Both the position numbers and the translations under genes were made by a program. A DNA stretch of 64,000 nt from DATJGR01 sp963735085. Lineage in GTDB: Bacteria > Pseudomonadota > Gammaproteobacteria > Pseudomonadales > Azotimanducaceae. The notes beneath the pieces were generated by a model. It was not told where the DNA came from. It did not search any database and saw nothing but the letters and a program-made list of their open reading frames with translations. Every line of letters begins with the position of its first letter. The first letter of the stretch is position 1. The stretch spans positions 1,364,001-1,428,000 of the forward strand of contig CAVTJP010000002.1 in the NCBI GenBank assembly GCA_963735085.1, read 5' to 3'. Shown piece after piece: positions 38,433 through 47,491 of this stretch.

Positions 38433-38661
38433 GCCGCTGCTCAGTGCGGTAGGCCTGGATCTCGTCACTAATCTCTTCGGGAGTCATCGGCGCCAGCGGC
38501 TCAGCCGCGAGTTTGGCGCGTGCGACCTTCATTCGCTCGATCCATTCGGCACGCAACCGTTCGCGCAGGATGCGCTCGAGCTTCTCGGGCACCAGCAATC
38601 CCGCGCTCGCGGCTTCCTGTGCGAGTGCGTCCGGCAATGTAATCTGCACCGTAGTCGTCAT
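38416..38661 (-). CDS. Antitoxin of a PIN-toxin pair (toxin deleted)
   Basis: An 81-residue protein starting MTTTVQITLPDALAQEAASAG, which looks like an AbrB/RHH-type DNA-binding strand-helix. A basic helical part follows (LRERLRAEWIERMKVARAKL), then an acidic tail (MTPEEISDEIQAYRTEQRR). Proteins of this kind pair with PIN toxins, and a PIN fragment starts inside its end. GAGAG precedes ATG 38661. With the toxin gone it is an orphan. Confidence 0.6.
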   Translation of the reverse strand: MTTTVQITLPDALAQEAASAGLLVPEKLERILRERLRAEWIERMKVARAKLAAEPLAPMTPEEISDEIQAYRTEQRRAAGP

Positions 38662-38878
38662 TTGGTCTCTCGAAATCGGACTCATGAACCAACGCTAAGA
38701 CAGCTTCGCACGCTACACCGCGGTTTTGCAGCAATCATCCGCATTCGTCGCTCGCTACTTTTCGCGCTCATGCGTTTATGGTCAGTCGTCACGTACAGTA
38801 GTCTACGCGGAGGATTTGGAGGCGCCATCGGTAGCGGTACGCCGTGATCTATTACTTGGTCGAGCTCGGGTTGCGCGC
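38662..38878. other. Non-coding stretch between antitoxin and repeat copy 2
   Basis: 217 bp without a credible gene. It probably holds the promoter of the minus-strand antitoxin genes. Short open frames here show no family features. Its right edge is the break where VWA-derived sequence begins. Confidence 0.5.
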
Positions 38879-38989
38879 GAGATCGCCAGAATCAACGGCG
38901 GCCGCGTGTTCTATACAAGCCCGGAAAAGCTCGGCGAATACATTCTGGTGGATTACGTGCAGCGCAAGCGGTTGGCGCGACGGGCTTGA
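38879..38989 (+). repeat. Third, 111-bp copy of the VWA gene end
   Basis: Matches 37943-38059 except for a 6-base deletion (removing two codons, CAC AAG or equivalent) and three substitutions, one of which (GCGCGA for GCGCGG) is shared with the right copy at 45740. It includes the TGA stop. The lipoprotein starts two bases later, which suggests the original order was VWA gene then lipoprotein. Confidence 0.9.
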
Positions 38990-38990
38990 G

Positions 38991-40634
38991 TTGCGGGCGA
39001 TCGCGGTCGCACTGCTTGCGATCCTGCTCGCAGCGTGTAATGCGGAACCGCTCGACCCCGTCAGCGCCGCACGTCAGGCAATCGAGTCGGCACCCAACGA
39101 CCCGGCACCGCGCCTGGCACTCGCGCGGCTATACCTGAAGCAGGGTCGCGGCGATCTGGCCGAAGTTCTGATCGACCAGGCCATCAAACGCGGCGCAGAT
39201 GGCGTTGAACTGTTGCCGGATCGCGCCGATGCGCTGCGCCTTGCCGGCAAGACCGCCGAACTCGATGCCCTGCCCCTGCCCGAGCAGCCCGCTATCCGTG
39301 CGCGCATACTCGCGGTGCGCGCCAAAGCCGAACCGTCAGACGCCGCGTTCAAGGCACTGTACGCCGCGCTCGATGCGGCAGACCTACCGGATGTGCGCGC
39401 GTGGGCAGACAGCAACCCGGGCGCCGCCCGCGCTCGCGCGCATCACGACTGCGTGAGGCATGAGCCCGCAGCGGTGTACACGTGGAATCATCGGCCGCCA
39501 GCGGTCGCAGACCAGACGTTCGGCTTCAGCCCCACAGAACCGCCCAGCGAATCGAACGCCATCGCTGTAAAAGTCGCCTCGGTCGCGCAACTCGTGAAGG
39601 CGGCGCGCAGCGCGCCCGACGGCGCAACGATCGAAGTTGCCGCGGGAAATTATCCGGGAGCCGTTGCCGAGTGGCGGCAGAGCCATCTCACCGTCCGTGG
39701 CGTTGGCGGCCGGCCGCACATCAGCGCTGCCGGCCGATCGGTGCAGCAACGCGACGTCTGGCTGTTCTCGGGTAACGACGTCACTGTCGAGAACGTGGAG
39801 ATTTCCGGCGCCAGATCGCGCCGCAACAAGAACGGTGCATCGATTCGCTTCATTGGGCGCAATCTGACGTTGCGTCACGTGTACCTGCATGACAGCGAAG
39901 ACGGTCTGCTGACCGGCAACACGCACCCGGACAGCAGGCTGCTGATCGAGTACTCGGAGTTCGCGCGCAATGGCGACGGTGAAGGTTATGCGCACAATGT
40001 CTACATCGGTGTGTCCGGCGCCGTGCTGTTCCGCTTCAATTACTCACACGAATCGAAAGTGGGCCATTTGTTCAAGAGCCGGGCTGCGAGGACTATCGTC
40101 GCGTACAACTATCTGGCCGACCATGACGCGGGCACCTCGAGCCGCAGCATCGACCTGCCCGACGGCGGCCGCGCGCTGATCATCGGCAACGTGATCGACC
40201 ATGGCGCGAATTCGGTGAACCGCACCATCATTGGCTACGGCACTGAAAGTCAGCGCTATGACAACGCGCTGCAGATCGTCAGCAACACGATTTACAACCA
40301 CTACCTCAACGCGCAGGCGATCGACAACCGCAGTCCGGCGGTGGTTGCGCAAGTAGTCGACAATCTGTTTGCCGGCGCGCCGCTGGTGCGCCTCGGACTC
40401 GAAAGCAAAGGCAAGCTGATCGGCAACATCGATCCTGCAGACAGCGGCCTTACTGATCCGCGCGAGAACGATTACGCCATCACGACAGCTTCACCTGCGG
40501 CGGATGCGGGTGTCGATCCGACAACGCTCGGCCTGGCGGAACCCGTAATGGAATACATACATCCGGTCGCGGCGCGATCACGCCCGCGCGTGTGGAAGAT
40601 CGACATTGGCGCGTACGAGCGCTGTGGCTTTTGA
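38991..40634 (+). CDS. Lipoprotein with TPR-like N-terminus and right-handed beta-helix
   Basis: A 547-residue protein from TTG 38991. Residues 1-16 form a lipoprotein signal with lipobox ILLAAC. Residues about 25-130 are helical and TPR-like (LALARLYLKQGRGDLAEVLI). From about 200 to 500 there are beta-helix repeats rich in Asn/Gly (NDVTVENVEISGA, GRNLTLRHVYLHDSEDGLLT, GGRALIIGNVIDHGANSVNR), typical of polysaccharide-binding or -cleaving proteins. It is likely anchored to the inner or outer membrane facing the periplasm. The 3' end overlaps the converging AbiEi gene by 57 bp. Confidence 0.78.
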   Translation: MRAIAVALLAILLAACNAEPLDPVSAARQAIESAPNDPAPRLALARLYLKQGRGDLAEVLIDQAIKRGADGVELLPDRADALRLAGKTAELDALPLPEQPAIRARILAVRAKAEPSDAAFKALYAALDAADLPDVRAWADSNPGAARARAHHDCVRHEPAAVYTWNHRPPAVADQTFGFSPTEPPSESNAIAVKVASVAQLVKAARSAPDGATIEVAAGNYPGAVAEWRQSHLTVRGVGGRPHISAAGRSVQQRDVWLFSGNDVTVENVEISGARSRRNKNGASIRFIGRNLTLRHVYLHDSEDGLLTGNTHPDSRLLIEYSEFARNGDGEGYAHNVYIGVSGAVLFRFNYSHESKVGHLFKSRAARTIVAYNYLADHDAGTSSRSIDLPDGGRALIIGNVIDHGANSVNRTIIGYGTESQRYDNALQIVSNTIYNHYLNAQAIDNRSPAVVAQVVDNLFAGAPLVRLGLESKGKLIGNIDPADSGLTDPRENDYAITTASPAADAGVDPTTLGLAEPVMEYIHPVAARSRPRVWKIDIGAYERCGF

Positions 40635-41237
40635 GTTCGACCCAAGCGCGCCCAGGCGCGCGTTGATGGCCCTACGAACCTGCGGCGCGCTCACCTGCTG
40701 GTCGAACAGGGCAAAGAATTCCTTGCGATCGATGTTGGTCAAATCGAGTTCAGGTAGACGCGCGAAACGCCTGCCCTTGCGCGTTGAGATGTACAGCGTG
40801 TCCAGCAGCGCTTTTTCCGCCGTTGCGATGCCATAGGCCGGGTCGCTTGCGGACATCGCGACGCCTGCCATCATCATGTGCGGCCTGATCCGAATGAATT
40901 CGAAACGACCGATACGACTGCGAAGGACGCGGGCGTGTCCGCTGGTCGCCACCTGAATGCTGCCTGGAATCTGCGACAGCAGGCCGTGCCGGTGCATCGC
41001 GGACAGGAACGAGACGTAGCCCTGCTCGTTGCCGAGCAGAAATGGAACCGCCGCGTAGGCCGTGAAGCGCGGGTGTTCCGGTTGGTACCACAGTCCGCGC
41101 GTCACGCGCGCGACGCCGTCGTGATCCATTAACCGGGTGAGCTTTCGTGATGCGGCATCGATGCCGATCCTGCACGACACGGCAAACTGACGCGTTGTGA
41201 ATATCGCGTTCTTCAATAGGAACGTCGCCGGGTTCAT
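40578..41237 (-). CDS. AbiEi-like antitoxin (type IV abortive infection system)
   Basis: A 219-residue protein with an N-terminal winged-helix region (FTTRQFAVSCRIGIDAASRKL, then RVTRGLWYQPE) and the AbiEi-type C-terminal part (YGIATAEKALLDTLYISTR). The N-terminus binds DNA in known AbiEi proteins, and the C-terminus counters the toxin without direct contact. Its start overlaps the stop of the AbiEii gene by 4 bp. In characterised AbiE operons the antitoxin comes first; here it is second. The last residues lie inside the 3' end of the lipoprotein gene on the other strand. Confidence 0.82.
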   Translation of the reverse strand: MNPATFLLKNAIFTTRQFAVSCRIGIDAASRKLTRLMDHDGVARVTRGLWYQPEHPRFTAYAAVPFLLGNEQGYVSFLSAMHRHGLLSQIPGSIQVATSGHARVLRSRIGRFEFIRIRPHMMMAGVAMSASDPAYGIATAEKALLDTLYISTRKGRRFARLPELDLTNIDRKEFFALFDQQVSAPQVRRAINARLGALGSNSKATALVRANVDLPHARA

Positions 41238-42025
41238 GGCGTCAGCGCCTCACGTTCCAATATCCGCAGCAGCGTCTCGCAGATCTCGCTCCAGACTCGC
41301 TCGGACGCGAAGCGCTCCAGATGTTCACCTTCCAGGTAATCCAGCACCTGTCCCTGGTAGTCGGCGTAGCTGAACGCCAACAGATTCTCTATTGCGCGGC
41401 GTCGCTCCGGCTGCGTTATCGAACCGAGTGTCGCGGCCGTCAGGTGACCGCCCAACCACAGCACATACAGATCAAATGCGTCGCGAACCTGAATTTCGGA
41501 TCGGTGCGCGAGCGCGTGGACCTTCTGCAGAGCTGCCGATTGCGCCTGATAGTGCTGACATGCAAACGCCAGACGCCGGTAGGGTCGCACAACGCCGGGG
41601 TCGATTGTCTCGGTGACGTACTCGTACTCAGTGCGCCGTCGAGAAAACTCCACTTTGGTCGGATAGACGTCACCTCCCACCGTGATCAATCGCGCGCGAA
41701 AACGTTGCGTGGTGGTGGAGTGCTTGGCCCTGCCGGGGTCGTTGACGAGCAACTCGGCTATGCCATACGTCGCAAGCGAGCGGGCGAATGCTGCGTCTTC
41801 GAGAATGCGATAGCCGTTTTTTTTCAGTGTTGCGACCGACCCACCCAACACATCCAGATCCATATCTTCCGAATACCGGGGGCTGTTGAAAAAGTAACGC
41901 AGGTTCGTGCCGCCCTTCAGGACGAAGAGCCCGGGGTCGGCGATCTTCAGCAGCCTCTCCAGAAAGAGAAGGTGGAAGATCTCGCGTTGCTGACGCGGGG
42001 TATAGGGCATCGGCCCATTACGCAT
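41234..42025 (-). CDS. AbiEii-family nucleotidyltransferase toxin
   Basis: A 263-residue nucleotidyltransferase. FVLKGGTNLRYFFNSPRYSEDMDLDV contains the polymerase-beta-like G-G-x-x-L-R and D-x-D catalytic pattern, and the rest matches the AbiEii/AbiGii toxin fold (YRRLAFACQHYQAQSAALQK, DAFDLYVLWLGG). In studied systems the toxin transfers nucleotides to tRNA or other targets and stops growth upon phage infection. ATG 42025 is assumed; ATG 42010 (MPYTPRQQ) is possible. It is transcribed away from the RelE-UvrD gene. Confidence 0.85.
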   Translation of the reverse strand: MRNGPMPYTPRQQREIFHLLFLERLLKIADPGLFVLKGGTNLRYFFNSPRYSEDMDLDVLGGSVATLKKNGYRILEDAAFARSLATYGIAELLVNDPGRAKHSTTTQRFRARLITVGGDVYPTKVEFSRRRTEYEYVTETIDPGVVRPYRRLAFACQHYQAQSAALQKVHALAHRSEIQVRDAFDLYVLWLGGHLTAATLGSITQPERRRAIENLLAFSYADYQGQVLDYLEGEHLERFASERVWSEICETLLRILEREALTP

Positions 42026-42027
42026 GT

Positions 42028-42049
42028 GAATTGATCATTCTGTCAATTC
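42028..42049. promoter_or_regulatory. Inverted repeat in the AbiE/RelE-UvrD intergenic region
   Basis: GAATTGA at 42028-42034 is inverted at 42043-42049 (TCAATTC) with an 8-base spacer, inside an AT-rich patch directly before the AbiEii start. AbiEi antitoxins bind inverted repeats to repress their own operon, so this is a candidate operator. On the minus strand TTGACA lies within it. Confidence 0.45.
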
Positions 42050-42207
42050 AAATACATAATCAAAATCCGTGCCTGACGCATCGAAGGAGCTATACGCAAG
42101 GTATGCGCAAGGCTTCGATGGCGGGCTTGTGTCCGGTAGAGTGTTCGGTGAGTCCGCCTTCGGCGGTCGGACCGGCGTCAACGACAACAAAGTGAATCCA
42201 TAGCACA

Positions 42208-45147
42208 GTGAAGGTACTCGAATACAGTGGGCTCGATACGGCGCGAGTCGGCGCGCAGTACGCCAAAATCAAGCAGGCACTGGAGCGCGACGATCTTCGC
42301 TCGGCCGATTTGAAGAAGCTCTCCGGTTCCGAGTTCTATCGCGCGAAGCTCGACCGCAGCAATCGTTTGCTGATAAAGCTCGTCCGCCACCAAGGTGAAC
42401 GGTACGCAATCGCACTCGAGGTGATTGAACGGCACGCGTACGACCGGTCGAGCTTCCTGCAAGGCGCCGCCGTCGACGAAGACAAAATCGAAGCACCCGA
42501 CGCCCCACCGATCGAAGTCGACGCGCTGCCCGACCTCGCCTACGTCAATCCGGCCTCGTCGCGCGTGCACGTGCTCGACAAGGTGTTGAGCTTCGACGAT
42601 GCGCAGGAGGCGGTTTATCGCGCGCCGCCGCCGGTGATCCTCATCGGTTCGGCCGGCAGCGGCAAAACCGCACTCGCACTGGAGAAGCTGAAGCTCGCCC
42701 CGGGCGCGGTGTTGTATGTCACCCGCTCGGCGTATCTCGCCCAGCATGCGCGCGATCTCTACTACGCGAACGGCTACGCACCCGAGCACCAGGACGCCGA
42801 ATTTCTGAACCTCTCGGAACTCATCGGCACCATCGGCGTACCCGCGGGACGCGAGGTTCGCTTCGCGGATTTTCGCGCGTGGTTTGCGCGCCACCGGCAG
42901 GCGGCCAGACGCGTGCGCGACGCGCACGCATTGTTCGAGGAATTCCGTGGTGTGCTGACCGGCACCTCGCTGTCTGCGCCGTGGCTCTCACGCGGGGATT
43001 ATCTGTCGCTCGGCGTGCGGCGCTCGATTTTCATCGACGAAGAGCGCGAGGAGGTTTACGCGCTGTTCGAAAAGTACCTCGAATGGCTCGACCATGCGGG
43101 ATGCTATGACGGCAATGTCGCGGCGCAAGAGCGGCTCGATCGGGTTGCGCCGCGCTATGACTTTGTCGTAGCAGACGAAGCCCAGGATCTCACCAATGTC
43201 GAGCTCACGCTGATATTGAAAACGCTGCAACGACCCGGCGAGTTTCTGCTGTGCGGCGACTCGAACCAGATCGTCCATCCGAACTTTTTTTCGTGGGCGA
43301 ATGTCAAAACGCTGTTCTTCGAACATGAGGAACTCGCGCCATGGCGGGAAATCTTCGTGCTGCGCGCGAACTATCGCAACGCCGTGGAAGTCACCGATGT
43401 CGCGAACCGTTTGCTGAAGACGAAATTCGTGCGCTTCGGCGCGGTGGACCGCGAAAGCCACTACCTGGTGGAGTCGCTGCCGTCGATTCGAGGCGAAGTC
43501 GAATTGCTGCCGGCGCAGGATTCGACGGTGGGTGATCTGGACGTGAAGACGCGCCGCTCGCGCCGCTTTGCCGTGATCGTGCTGCGCGACGAAGACAAGG
43601 CCGAGGCCGCCAAACGTTTTCACACACCGCTGCTGTTCTCGGTACAGGAAGCCAAGGGTCTGGAGTACGAGAACGTGATTCTGTACAACATGATCACGCA
43701 GGCGCGCGACGCGTTCGCGCAACTGGCGCAGAACGTCACGCCTGCCGACCTCGACGGCGAGCCGACGTATGCGCGCGCGGCGGACAAGCGCGACAAGTCG
43801 CTGGAGACCAACAAGTTCTTCGTCAACGCGCTGTACGTGGCGATGACCCGGGCGGTACGGCGGCTGTATGTGGTGGAAGCGGACATCAAGCATCCGCTGC
43901 TGCACCTGATCGGTTTGTCACAGGTACGCGAGCGAGCCGATCTCACCGCGCAAACCTCGAACGTCGAGGAGTGGCAGCTGGAAGCGCGACGGCTGGAACT
44001 GCAAGGCAAGCAGGAGCAGGCCGATGCCGTTCGCCGCGACATCCTCCACGTGCAGCCCGTGCCGTGGCAGGTGCTCGACCGCGAGCGATTCCTCGAGGCA
44101 GCGGCCACCGCACTCGATCCGAACTGCGTGTCGAGCAAGCTGCGCCGGCAGCTTCTGGAATACGCCTCCATGTACCAGGAATTCGACGTAGCCGGGCGCC
44201 TCATCGCCGTGAACTTCACGACGGAAGCCGGATTCGCAGGTCAGGAACCGGGGTTGCGGCGCAAGCATCTCGCCGCATACATGCTGAAGAATCCCAACGA
44301 GGTGCTGCGACTCGTGAGCGCGCACGGCGTCGACTTCCGCAGCCCGATCAACCTGACGCCGCTGATGCTCGCGGCGCTCGCCGGCAACGCGGATCTGGTT
44401 CGCGCGTTGATTGAACGCGGCGCCAATCCGGAACTTGTCGACAACGTCGGCCGCACGGCATTGCACGTCGCGCTCGCGCGCGCCGCAATCGACACCGGCT
44501 ACGCGACCAACGCGCTGGGCGCACTCTGGCGCAGCCTGGCGCCGTCGAGCACGTCGCTGCTGCTGGACGGCCGCCTCGTAAAACTGGATGCGCACCAGAT
44601 CGAATACGTGCTGTTCCACGAGATGTACACGTTGTTGCGCATCCACATGTGCGACGCACAAGGCTGGCGAAGCCGGGGCATGCGCGCCCGGGATCTGCTC
44701 AACGCGGTGCACTCGCTGCCGAACACCGCGTTGCGGGTCGATCGCAGGCGGCGGGAATATCTGAGCGGCGTGCTGGCACGCAACGAGGTGAGCCGTGACT
44801 ACGCCTACAACCGCCGCCTGTTCATTCGCATCGCGCATGGGGAATACATGCTCAATCCGGAACTCGCCATTCGCGTCGGCGAAGACTGGGTGAACATCTA
44901 TGAGGCAATGGGTATACACCGCATGGCAGCGTACGGCTTCGACGGACATGTTCGTGCGCTCGAGTTGATTGAGCACGCCATGACACTGCTGACGATGGGA
45001 AAGACGACCGACGGGACGAATCAACCGGGCCAATCTGCGGCGTTCGAGGACGAGATCGAAGGTGACGCGGATGATGCGACGGAGCCGTCGCTCGAGGAAC
45101 GCGCGTCGAGGCGCGCGGCGGCTCAGCTCGGCCTGTTTGGCGACTGA
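42208..45147 (+). CDS. RelE-like / UvrD-type SF1 helicase / ankyrin fusion protein
   Basis: A 979-residue protein from GTG 42208. Residues 1-85 look like a RelE/HigB-fold domain (ADLKKLSGSEFYRAKLDRSN, then RYAIALEVIERHAYDRSSFL). Residues about 120-560 form an SF1A helicase: Walker A GSAGSGKT (147-154), DEAQD (323-327), CGDSNQ (349-354), NYR (388-390), EAKGLEYE (481-488) and ALYVAMTRAVRR (541-552). Residues about 714-760 hold two ankyrin repeats (LTPLMLAALAGNADLVRALI, VGRTALHVALARA), followed by an uncharacterised helical tail with an acidic stretch. It neighbours AbiE and degraded toxin-antitoxin genes, so anti-phage defence is likely but not shown. There is no clear ribosome-binding site. 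Confidence 0.75.
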   Translation: MKVLEYSGLDTARVGAQYAKIKQALERDDLRSADLKKLSGSEFYRAKLDRSNRLLIKLVRHQGERYAIALEVIERHAYDRSSFLQGAAVDEDKIEAPDAPPIEVDALPDLAYVNPASSRVHVLDKVLSFDDAQEAVYRAPPPVILIGSAGSGKTALALEKLKLAPGAVLYVTRSAYLAQHARDLYYANGYAPEHQDAEFLNLSELIGTIGVPAGREVRFADFRAWFARHRQAARRVRDAHALFEEFRGVLTGTSLSAPWLSRGDYLSLGVRRSIFIDEEREEVYALFEKYLEWLDHAGCYDGNVAAQERLDRVAPRYDFVVADEAQDLTNVELTLILKTLQRPGEFLLCGDSNQIVHPNFFSWANVKTLFFEHEELAPWREIFVLRANYRNAVEVTDVANRLLKTKFVRFGAVDRESHYLVESLPSIRGEVELLPAQDSTVGDLDVKTRRSRRFAVIVLRDEDKAEAAKRFHTPLLFSVQEAKGLEYENVILYNMITQARDAFAQLAQNVTPADLDGEPTYARAADKRDKSLETNKFFVNALYVAMTRAVRRLYVVEADIKHPLLHLIGLSQVRERADLTAQTSNVEEWQLEARRLELQGKQEQADAVRRDILHVQPVPWQVLDRERFLEAAATALDPNCVSSKLRRQLLEYASMYQEFDVAGRLIAVNFTTEAGFAGQEPGLRRKHLAAYMLKNPNEVLRLVSAHGVDFRSPINLTPLMLAALAGNADLVRALIERGANPELVDNVGRTALHVALARAAIDTGYATNALGALWRSLAPSSTSLLLDGRLVKLDAHQIEYVLFHEMYTLLRIHMCDAQGWRSRGMRARDLLNAVHSLPNTALRVDRRRREYLSGVLARNEVSRDYAYNRRLFIRIAHGEYMLNPELAIRVGEDWVNIYEAMGIHRMAAYGFDGHVRALELIEHAMTLLTMGKTTDGTNQPGQSAAFEDEIEGDADDATEPSLEERASRRAAAQLGLFGD

Positions 45148-45203
45148 TCGCGACACCGGTCATTGACGCCTATGCGCCCCTCCGTGTAGCAGTCAGCTCG
45201 GCA

Positions 45204-45293
45204 TCAATACGACTTCGGCAATTCCAGCACGTGCTCGGACACGTAGTTCATGATCATTTCCTGCGAGATTGGCGCAATGCGCATCAAGCGCGC
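45204..45293 (-). pseudogene. Last 29 codons of an acyl-CoA dehydrogenase
   Basis: Read on the minus strand, 45204-45293 encodes ARLMRIAPISQEMIMNYVSE followed by HVLELPKSY and a stop. It is nearly the same as the end of the dehydrogenase at 51001-52167 (ARLMRIAPISQEMIMNYVSE, HVLGLPKSY). At the DNA level the copies differ at many third positions, so it derives from a related gene, not from a recent copy of that one. The upstream part is replaced by VWA sequence at 45301. Confidence 0.7.
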
Positions 45294-45300
45294 CTAACGA

Positions 45301-45749
45301 TCGGTTTTGCCGCGTACGCGAAGGAACTGAAGCCCGTTGATCTGCCGTATCTGCAGTGGGACGAGTACGTGCTCGGCACCAACATGCAGCACGCGCTGCT
45401 GCTGGCCGAGAAACTGCTCGCACGGCACAACGCCGGCACCAAACAGATCATCATGATTTCAGACGGCGAACCGACCGCGCACCTCGAGAACGGGCACGCG
45501 CAATTTGCCTACCCGCCGACGCGCGCAACGATCCGCGCGACGATGCGCGCGGTGCGGCTGTGCACGCAGAAGAACATTGCGATCAATACGTTCATGCTCG
45601 ACGCCAACCAGTATCTGAAGGCGTTCATGGACGAGATTGCCAGAATCAACGGCGGCCGCGTGTTCTATACGAGCCCGGAAAAGCTCGGCGAATACATTCT
45701 GGTGGATTACGTGCAGCACAAGCGCAAGCGGTTGGCGCGACGGGCTTAG
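45301..45749 (+). pseudogene. 447-bp direct repeat, right copy (headless VWA gene end)
   Basis: The last 149 codons of the VWA protein, from IGFAAYAKEL to the end, here closed by TAG. There are four mismatches to 37611-38057. It lacks the charged N-terminal half and the metal-site loop, so it cannot be functional alone. On its left is the acyl-CoA dehydrogenase fragment. Confidence 0.9.
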
Positions 45750-45790
45750 CGCAGCAAGCTCGCGTTTGCTTGCCAGACAACCTCAAACAC

Positions 45791-47491
45791 CTAGTGCACA
45801 GTGAGGTTCGTTGGCGGTCGCGGAAGTGTTCCGGACGCGGCGCCAATGTAGGGCTTCAGCGTTGCATCAAGCTGCCAACCGGGATTCGTGCCACTACCCG
45901 CGTACGCGCCGCGAAATGTGCCGGTGCCTCTATCAGTGCCATTGAAGTCATTCCAGAAATCCGCTTCGCCCGCCAGCACAGCTGGGTACACGATCGGCGT
46001 TCCGTCGAGGCGACCGGCGATCGGATAGAAATTCATCGAACCGAGTACCGTCGAAGGCGATACCACATAGTTGGCCGCCAGGTTAATCTGATCCACAACG
46101 TTGTCTCGGACGTTGGTGACCGAGCCATTGATCTGTTGGTCGGCGAACACCGCGTTTCCGATGACCAGATCGTCGACACGCGCAGCCGACGCGAATCGGA
46201 TGCCGTTTGCGCCGCCATAAATCGTATTGTTGTAGACGTATGCGACTTTCAGCGGCCCGTTGTGATCAACAAGATACATCGCGCTTTGTCCGGATCCTGC
46301 CCCTACGAGGACATTGTCGTGAATGGCGAGCCGTCCCGACGCCTGGATCAACGATTCTCTTGAATTGTGGAAGATGAAATTTCCGTAGATCTCATACAGG
46401 TCATTCGACCCTTGGCCGGTATCCGGAAAGGCATCGACGAGGAGGTTGGGGCGATCTCCATCTCCGCTTGGGCGATCATCCTTGATCAAAACGTTGTGCC
46501 GGATGATTGTTGAATGCGAACCAGCGGGTACGTCCGGCAAAGAGTACGGAAGCTGATGTTTGACCTGAATCGCATACCCTTCGGGGTCGAGAACCAAGTT
46601 GTTCTCAATGATGCCGGCAATGAACGGCTGGGTTCCGTCGGAATTTCCAAAGTACATTCCGGTTCCGGGCTCTATGATGGTGTTTCCGCGGACGACCCAA
46701 TTCCACGCGGGTGATTTGGTTGAGATCCCGACCGTTTGTTGGCTCCCACCCACCCCTAGAGGGCGCAGCCCGGGAGTCGGCATGATCTGGTGCCGTTTCG
46801 TCGCGGGTTCGTAGATCGCAATGTCGTTACTTTCGCGAGCGCTGCCATACACCACAAACGCTTCGTGTTTCGAGTCGTAGACAATGTTGTTGTCTAGGTC
46901 CAGCAATCCCTTTGCGAAGATCCCGTGCCACGCACGCGGCCCGAAAGTAGATCGCACAGCCAGGTCGGATGACGCCGGATCGTGGCCAGACCTTTTGCAG
47001 CATATACGTGAACTTGCCAGGTTCGAGATGTGCGGGATAGCTGGCGACAACGATCTGATCCAGTCGCGCGTCGTACGCCAGCGCGCCGTATGTATGCATC
47101 GGCCACGGGTGATCGCCTAATCATGCGTGTCGCTCCCAAACAAAACCAATCTGCCACGCTTGGAATCGAAGGCGCTGCCGCCATGATTTTGACGCCCGAA
47201 GAACACCTCGTCGTCCACACGTTGCTGGTGCAGTGTCACCCATTTGCCAACGGGCAGTTCTCGCAGCCAGTCTCGGTATTCAAGTGCAGCGCGTAGCGAC
47301 GGATAACGGCTGCCATCTCGACGCAGCACAGCGAGTATTGCGCTGGGGTCCACCGCATCATTGTGCGTGCAGGCGTGTCTATCGAGTTGTTTCAGAATTT
47401 CGAGGAACCCCGCCTTCACGCCGCCGCCATCTCATTCAAGGCGCCGCTCAATCATAGGCACCCCCGGCAGCGCCGTCGGCGTCAGAATCAA
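45791..47491 (-). pseudogene. Kelch-like plus beta-helix envelope protein, at least three frameshifts
   Basis: Several frames join into one protein of about 565 residues. An N-terminal part has LRAALEYRDWLRELPVGKWV and FFGRQNHGGSAFDSKRGRLV. A kelch-like segment follows (HTYGALAYDARLDQIVVASY, LLDLDNNIVYDSKHEAFVVY), then a long right-handed beta-helix (RGNTIIEPGTGMYFGNSD, RLAIHDNVLVGAGSGQSAMY, VYNNTIYGGANGIRF). Shifts lie near 47443, 47115 and 46970. A TTG at 47491 overlapping the epimerase stop may be the original start. Beta-helix proteins in such loci often bind or modify the exported glycan. Confidence 0.6.

Noticed and set aside
42090..42200. Small frame and GTCCGCC hairpin before the helicase fusion gene
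   Set aside because: No family match and no T-tract. Possible remnant only.
38060..45300. Transposon or integron as carrier of the defence island
   Set aside because: No transposase, integrase or terminal inverted repeats were found. The long direct VWA repeats explain the boundaries better.
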